From the NCBI GenBank assembly GCA_030671985.1, contig DAOVHI010000010.1, forward strand, positions 1-17,022: a stretch of DNA of 17,022 nucleotides, in the 5' to 3' direction. The stretch is from JAHJDO01 sp030671985 [NCBI: bacterium] (GTDB lineage Bacteria > JAHJDO01). This document shows positions 13,853-17,022 of this stretch, piece by piece. A program made the position numbers and the translations under genes. Under the pieces are notes generated by a model, which saw nothing but the letters and a program-made list of their open reading frames with translations, did not search any database and was not told the origin of the DNA. The first letter of the stretch is position 1, and each line of letters begins with the position of its first letter.

Positions 13853-14802
13853 TGAGTACAGAATATAAATTTATAGCTGACGCGCAGAGTGTTGGGGAAC
13901 GCTTGGATAAATTTCTGGCAAATAAGCTTGATATGGTTTCCAGATCTTTTATTCATAATCTGATTATTGACAAACAGGCTTATGTGAATGAAAAAAAGAC
14001 AAAGCCGGGATACTTTCTTAAGATAAATGATAATATACGAATAATCGTCCCAAAACTTCATGATAATATTGAGGTAAAGCCGGAACCTGAAAATATGGCG
14101 CTGAGTATATTATATGAAGATGATAGCATAATAGTTGTTAATAAACCTGCAGGGATTATTGTGCATCCTGCGCAAAGAATGGTTTCCGGTACGGTTGTGA
14201 ATTTTTTATTGTATCATTGCAAAACATTGTCGGATTTGAATGGACATATTCGACCAGGTATAGTTCACAGACTGGATAAGGACACCTCAGGCGTTATTAT
14301 TGCGGCAAAAGATAATATTGCTCACGCCAATTTAGCCGAGCAATTTAAAAACAGAAAAGCAAAAAAAACCTATATCGCTGTTGTAAAAGGAATCATTTCG
14401 CAGGATGAAGGCGAGATCAATCGGCCGATTGCGCGATGTCTATCAGACAGAACAAAAATGGCAATTGCTTATGTTGGCGGAAAAAGAGCGCTTACCAAAT
14501 TCAACGTACTTGAACGCTACCGTAAGAATACACTCATTAACGCTTATCCAAGAACAGGAAGGACGCATCAAATTCGTGTTCATATGGCATATCTTGGTTA
14601 TCCAATTCTGAGGGATAGCGTATATGGAGAGGGTGGGAAATCAAAAACCGAGTTAAATTCTGCAATTAACCGTCAGGCACTGCATGCTCACAAAATTAGT
14701 TTTTCTCATCCTGTTTCTGATAAGGTCGTAGAGTTCACAGCGCCTTTAGCGGATGATATGAAAAAGTTAATAGATAGAGAGAGGGAGGGAGTTGGGTTAT
14801 GA
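13852..14802 (+). CDS. rluD: Ribosomal large subunit pseudouridine synthase (RluD family)
   Basis: Isomerises uridines to pseudouridine in 23S rRNA. From the ATG at 13852 it has 316 residues: an S4 RNA-binding domain at about 14-70 (VGERLDKFLANKL, AYVNEKKTKPGYFLK), then the catalytic domain with EDDSIIVVNKPAGIIVHPA, the active-site RPGIVHRLDKDTSGVIIAAK containing Asp142, and a C-terminal RTGRTHQIRVHMAYLGYPI. The frame extends upstream through both tRNAs, but the homologous N-terminus begins at 13852. The start codon shares its A with the tRNA CCA, and no ordinary ribosome binding site is visible (GTGGG only). xseB overlaps its stop (ATGA). Confidence 0.94.
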   Translation: MSTEYKFIADAQSVGERLDKFLANKLDMVSRSFIHNLIIDKQAYVNEKKTKPGYFLKINDNIRIIVPKLHDNIEVKPEPENMALSILYEDDSIIVVNKPAGIIVHPAQRMVSGTVVNFLLYHCKTLSDLNGHIRPGIVHRLDKDTSGVIIAAKDNIAHANLAEQFKNRKAKKTYIAVVKGIISQDEGEINRPIARCLSDRTKMAIAYVGGKRALTKFNVLERYRKNTLINAYPRTGRTHQIRVHMAYLGYPILRDSVYGEGGKSKTELNSAINRQALHAHKISFSHPVSDKVVEFTAPLADDMKKLIDREREGVGL

Positions 14803-15035
14803 AAGAATTAAAATTTGAACAGGCCCTGGACAAGCTGGAAAACATAGTAAAAGAGATGGAAGAAGGAAGTGTTTCTTTAGATAAATCCATGGAACTCTTT
14901 GAAGAAGGAGTAAAGCTGACAAAGTTTTGCTCGGTTAAATTGAGAGAAGTTGAAAAGAAGGTGGAGATACTTAAGAAGGATGTCAATGGTGTTGCAAGCA
15001 AAGAACCGTTTGAACTGAACGAGAAAGAAAAATGA
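14799..15035 (+). CDS. xseB: Exodeoxyribonuclease VII small subunit
   Basis: Small subunit that assembles in several copies on XseA to form exonuclease VII, which degrades single-stranded DNA to short oligonucleotides. The 78 residues show the family pattern FEQALDKLENIVKEMEEGSV, SLDKSMELFEEGVKL and CSVKLREVEKKVEIL, nearly all helix. Its ATG overlaps the rluD stop and its own stop overlaps the next ATG, both as ATGA. xseA is not in the window. xseB beside ispA is a common bacterial arrangement. Confidence 0.95.
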   Translation: MKELKFEQALDKLENIVKEMEEGSVSLDKSMELFEEGVKLTKFCSVKLREVEKKVEILKKDVNGVASKEPFELNEKEK

Positions 15036-15874
15036 ACTTAAAAGATTATCTGTCTGCAAAAAAGAAGATTATAGACATAGAACTTGATAAGTATATGCCG
15101 AAAGAAACCGAATATCCTCAGATCATACATGAGGCTATAAGATATAGTGTGTTTTCGGGAGGGAAGCGACTAAGACCAATTTTAGTACTTGCTTCCGGAG
15201 GAATATTTTTGCAGGATGAAAGAAAACTGCTGCCGGCTGCGTGTGCAATAGAGCTTATACATAATTATTCATTAGTTCACGATGATCTACCGGCCATGGA
15301 CGATGATGAGTATAGAAGAGGGAGGTTGACTTCTCATAAAAAGTTTGGAGAGGACATAGCTATTCTTGCAGGGGATGCTTTATTGACTGTCGCGTTTGAA
15401 ATATTATCTGAAGAGGTGAAAGACAGCAAGCTTGCATTAAAAATAATAAACCTAATATCTAAAGCAATTGGCACATTTGGCATGATAGGCGGACAGGTAG
15501 TTGATATATCGTGGGATAAGGATAAGACTGAATTGCCTGAATTAGAGTTTGTCTGCACTCATAAGACGGGAGCGCTTATTGCTGTTTCTCTTAGAGTTGG
15601 AGCCGTTTTGTCAGGAGCGTCTAAAGCGGAAGAGGATGCGTTGTATGAATATGGTAAATTAATAGGGATTGCATTCCAGATTACAGATGATATCTTGGAT
15701 GAAGAGCAGGATGGTAAGAAAGGATTTAATTATCCTGCTTTTTTGGGCGTAGAGGAATCTAGAAGAAGAGCCAACGACCTGATAAATAAAGCATTGGCAA
15801 AGCTTTATATTTTTGACAAAAGAGCTGATATTCTCAGACAGATTGCACAGTTTATAGCAGGAAGGAAAGAGTAA
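15032..15874 (+). CDS. ispA: Short-chain polyprenyl (farnesyl/geranylgeranyl) diphosphate synthase
   Basis: Builds C15 or C20 isoprenoid diphosphates from IPP and DMAPP, feeding undecaprenyl and quinone synthesis. The 280 residues contain GGKRLRP (43-49), the first aspartate-rich motif DDLPAMD (84-90) with RRGR after it, GDALLT, KTGALI, and the second aspartate-rich motif DDILD (219-223). The position before the first DD is Leu82-Val-His, so chain length is probably C15 to C20; exact product is not certain. Start ATG overlaps xseB by 4 bases. After its stop there are 61 bases to kdsC containing a promoter candidate. Confidence 0.93.
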   Translation: MNLKDYLSAKKKIIDIELDKYMPKETEYPQIIHEAIRYSVFSGGKRLRPILVLASGGIFLQDERKLLPAACAIELIHNYSLVHDDLPAMDDDEYRRGRLTSHKKFGEDIAILAGDALLTVAFEILSEEVKDSKLALKIINLISKAIGTFGMIGGQVVDISWDKDKTELPELEFVCTHKTGALIAVSLRVGAVLSGASKAEEDALYEYGKLIGIAFQITDDILDEEQDGKKGFNYPAFLGVEESRRRANDLINKALAKLYIFDKRADILRQIAQFIAGRKE

Positions 15875-15880
15875 TTTATC

Positions 15881-15909
15881 TTGAAAATTTCTGTCCAATT
15901 TGCTATCTT
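15881..15909 (+). promoter_or_regulatory. Candidate promoter for kdsC-hisG
   Basis: TTGAAA (15881-15886, 5 of 6) and TATCTT (15904-15909, 4 of 6) are spaced by 17 bases, just after the ispA stop. Transcription would begin near 15916, leaving about 20 bases with AAAGGTG ahead of the kdsC ATG. Weaker than the promoters at 9308 and 13644. Confidence 0.45.
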
Positions 15910-15935
15910 GCCAATTATTAAATAAAGGTGTGTAG

Positions 15936-16457
15936 ATGGTTGATAATAATAGAATAAAAAAAGTAAAAATGCTTATCATTGATGTGGATGGGGTCTTGAC
16001 GGATGGACGGATTGTATGGATCGATTCTGCCGAAGAGATAAAATTTTTTAATGTGCAGGATGGCGTTGGAATAGTTTTGGCTCAAAGGGTAGGTTTAAAG
16101 GTGGCAATAATATCTGCGCGTAAATCCAAAGTAACTGAGATTCGCGCAAAAGAATTAAGGATAGAAGATGTTTATCAGAGTACAGAAAGTAAACTTGTTG
16201 CATATGAGAAATTGATAGATAAATATAAATTAGCTGATGAAGAAGTTGCCTACATAGGTGACGATCTCCATGATCTCCCTGTTTTTAGGAGAGTGGGCTT
16301 TGCGGCAGCCGTAGCAAATGCTCAGGAAGAAGCAAAACAAGTTTCACATTATGTAACTGAGAAGAATGGCGGCGAAGGGGCTGTACGCGAGGTTGTTAAT
16401 ATGATCCTTAAAGCAAAAGGATTATGGGATAAAGCGGTAGAAAAATATTACACATAA
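15936..16457 (+). CDS. kdsC: 3-deoxy-D-manno-octulosonate 8-phosphate phosphatase
   Basis: HAD-family phosphatase that makes Kdo from Kdo-8-phosphate for the inner core of LPS. The 173 residues are the normal KdsC length. It has the HAD nucleophile motif DVDGVLTDGRI with Asp16 and Asp18, then VQDGVGIVLAQRVGLKVAIISARKS, ESKLVAYEKLI, and the metal motif YIGDDLHDLPV (106-116), ending with the ENGGEGAVREV-type block (KNGGEGAVREV). AGGTG lies 7 bases before ATG. A C-terminal extension of about 10 residues follows the family core. hisG follows with 12 bases between. kdsA and kdsD are not in the window. Confidence 0.95.
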   Translation: MVDNNRIKKVKMLIIDVDGVLTDGRIVWIDSAEEIKFFNVQDGVGIVLAQRVGLKVAIISARKSKVTEIRAKELRIEDVYQSTESKLVAYEKLIDKYKLADEEVAYIGDDLHDLPVFRRVGFAAAVANAQEEAKQVSHYVTEKNGGEGAVREVVNMILKAKGLWDKAVEKYYT

Positions 16458-16469
16458 GGAGAATAAAAA

Positions 16470-17022
16470 GTGAAGCTGAAACTTGGATTACCAAAAGGGA
16501 GTCTTCAGGAAGCGACTGCCAAGATATTCAAAAAGGCTGGATTTAATATATCAACTTCTGAACGTTCTTACTTTCCAATAGTTGATGATAACGAAATTGA
16601 GGCAATTCTTATCAGGGCGCAGGAAATGGCAAGGTATGTATATGACGGAGTTCTGGATTGCGGTCTGACGGGGAAGGATTGGATAATGGAAAATGGCGTT
16701 CAGGTCGTTGAAGTGGCAGATCTTGTATATGCAAAAAGCGGAATGAAACCGATTAAGTGGATTGTGGGAGTTAACGCTAATTCAGAAATAAAGACAGTTA
16801 AGGATCTGGAAGGAAAGAGGATTGCAACGGAACTTGTAAATGTTACGAAGAAGTATCTTAAGTCTAAAGGTGTGCGAGCGGAAGTAGAATTTTCATGGGG
16901 TACGACTGAAGCAAAAGTTCCTGACCTTGTAGACGCAATTGTTGAGCTTACTGAAACAGGTTCGTCTTTACGTGCAAATAACATTCAGATAATAGATGAA
17001 ATTATGACTTCAACAACCAAAC
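16470..17022 (+). CDS. hisG: ATP phosphoribosyltransferase, 5' part
   Basis: First enzyme of histidine synthesis, joining ATP and PRPP. 184 residues are present before the window end. It starts [20 protein letters not shown], then [38 protein letters not shown]-type strand [11 protein letters not shown] and the PRPP-binding [14 protein letters not shown]. The GTG start at 16470 has AAGGAG (16456-16461), which begins within the kdsC stop, 8 bases before it. The N-terminal sequence looks like the long, self-regulated form, but the C-terminal ACT-like domain that would prove this lies outside. Its distance from hisD-hisC means the pathway genes are split. Confidence 0.93.
   Translation, partial: MKLKLGLPKGSLQEATAKIFKKAGFNISTSERSYFPIVDDNEIEAILIRAQEMARYVYDGVLDCGLTGKDWIMENGVQVVEVADLVYAKSGMKPIKWIVGVNANSEIKTVKDLEGKRIATELVNVTKKYLKSKGVRAEVEFSWGTTEAKVPDLVDAIVELTETGSSLRANNIQIIDEIMTSTTK

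Overview
The window looks like the chromosome of an AT-rich, diderm (Gram-negative-type), uncultured-style bacterium. Lipoprotein sorting (LolC/LolD), a late lipid A acyltransferase and Kdo-8-phosphate phosphatase imply an outer membrane with LPS. The gene mix would fit a candidate phylum such as Omnitrophota or another deep lineage, but that placement is an inference from gene style and order and was not tested. Coding density is very high. Almost everything reads on the + strand with many 1-35 base overlaps; only the first 0.5 kb carries minus-strand genes.

Layout. (1) 1-600: a small minus-strand accessory patch with an orphan-looking ribbon-helix-helix antitoxin-type gene. It is flanked by two copies of a ~55-base direct repeat containing palindromic half-sites and backs onto the lolC promoter. 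(2) 611-6130: an envelope operon of lolC/E, lolD, an LpxL-type acyltransferase, a GT2 glycosyltransferase with an apparent AUU start, an AsmA-like membrane-anchored protein, pcm and a YqaA/DedA-type membrane protein. (3) 6132-6952: tRNA-Pro(CGG), then a two-gene cassette of a nucleotidyltransferase and a 60-residue partner. (4) 6976-9263: hisD-hisC. (5) 9308-11951: a consensus-like promoter, then accD, folC and yjbQ. (6) 12027-13639: a Lys/Glu/Pro-rich disordered protein overlapping an endonuclease III-family glycosylase, then a small three-cysteine protein resembling the DUF523/TudS family. (7) 13644-15874: a strong promoter, tRNA-Phe, tRNA-Thr, rluD, xseB and a short-chain prenyl diphosphate synthase in one run. 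The rluD start codon uses the last base of the tRNA CCA end. (8) 15881-17022: a promoter, kdsC, and hisG cut by the window end.

How the genes work together. Region 2 handles lipoprotein export and lipid A or surface glycan assembly. The his genes are split, with hisDC about 7 kb from hisG. accD-folC, rluD-xseB-ispA and kdsC are core metabolism arranged in compact transcripts. Three tRNAs are embedded between protein genes, so RNA processing is probably part of how these messages mature.

The items most worth a second look are: the tRNA-Thr/rluD one-base overlap behind a tRNA-led promoter; the apparent AUU start of the glycosyltransferase; the nucleotidyltransferase plus small-protein cassette; the repeated operator-like element around the antitoxin; and the three-cysteine TudS-like protein next to a DNA glycosylase. 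No CRISPR array, insertion sequence or phage module was seen.
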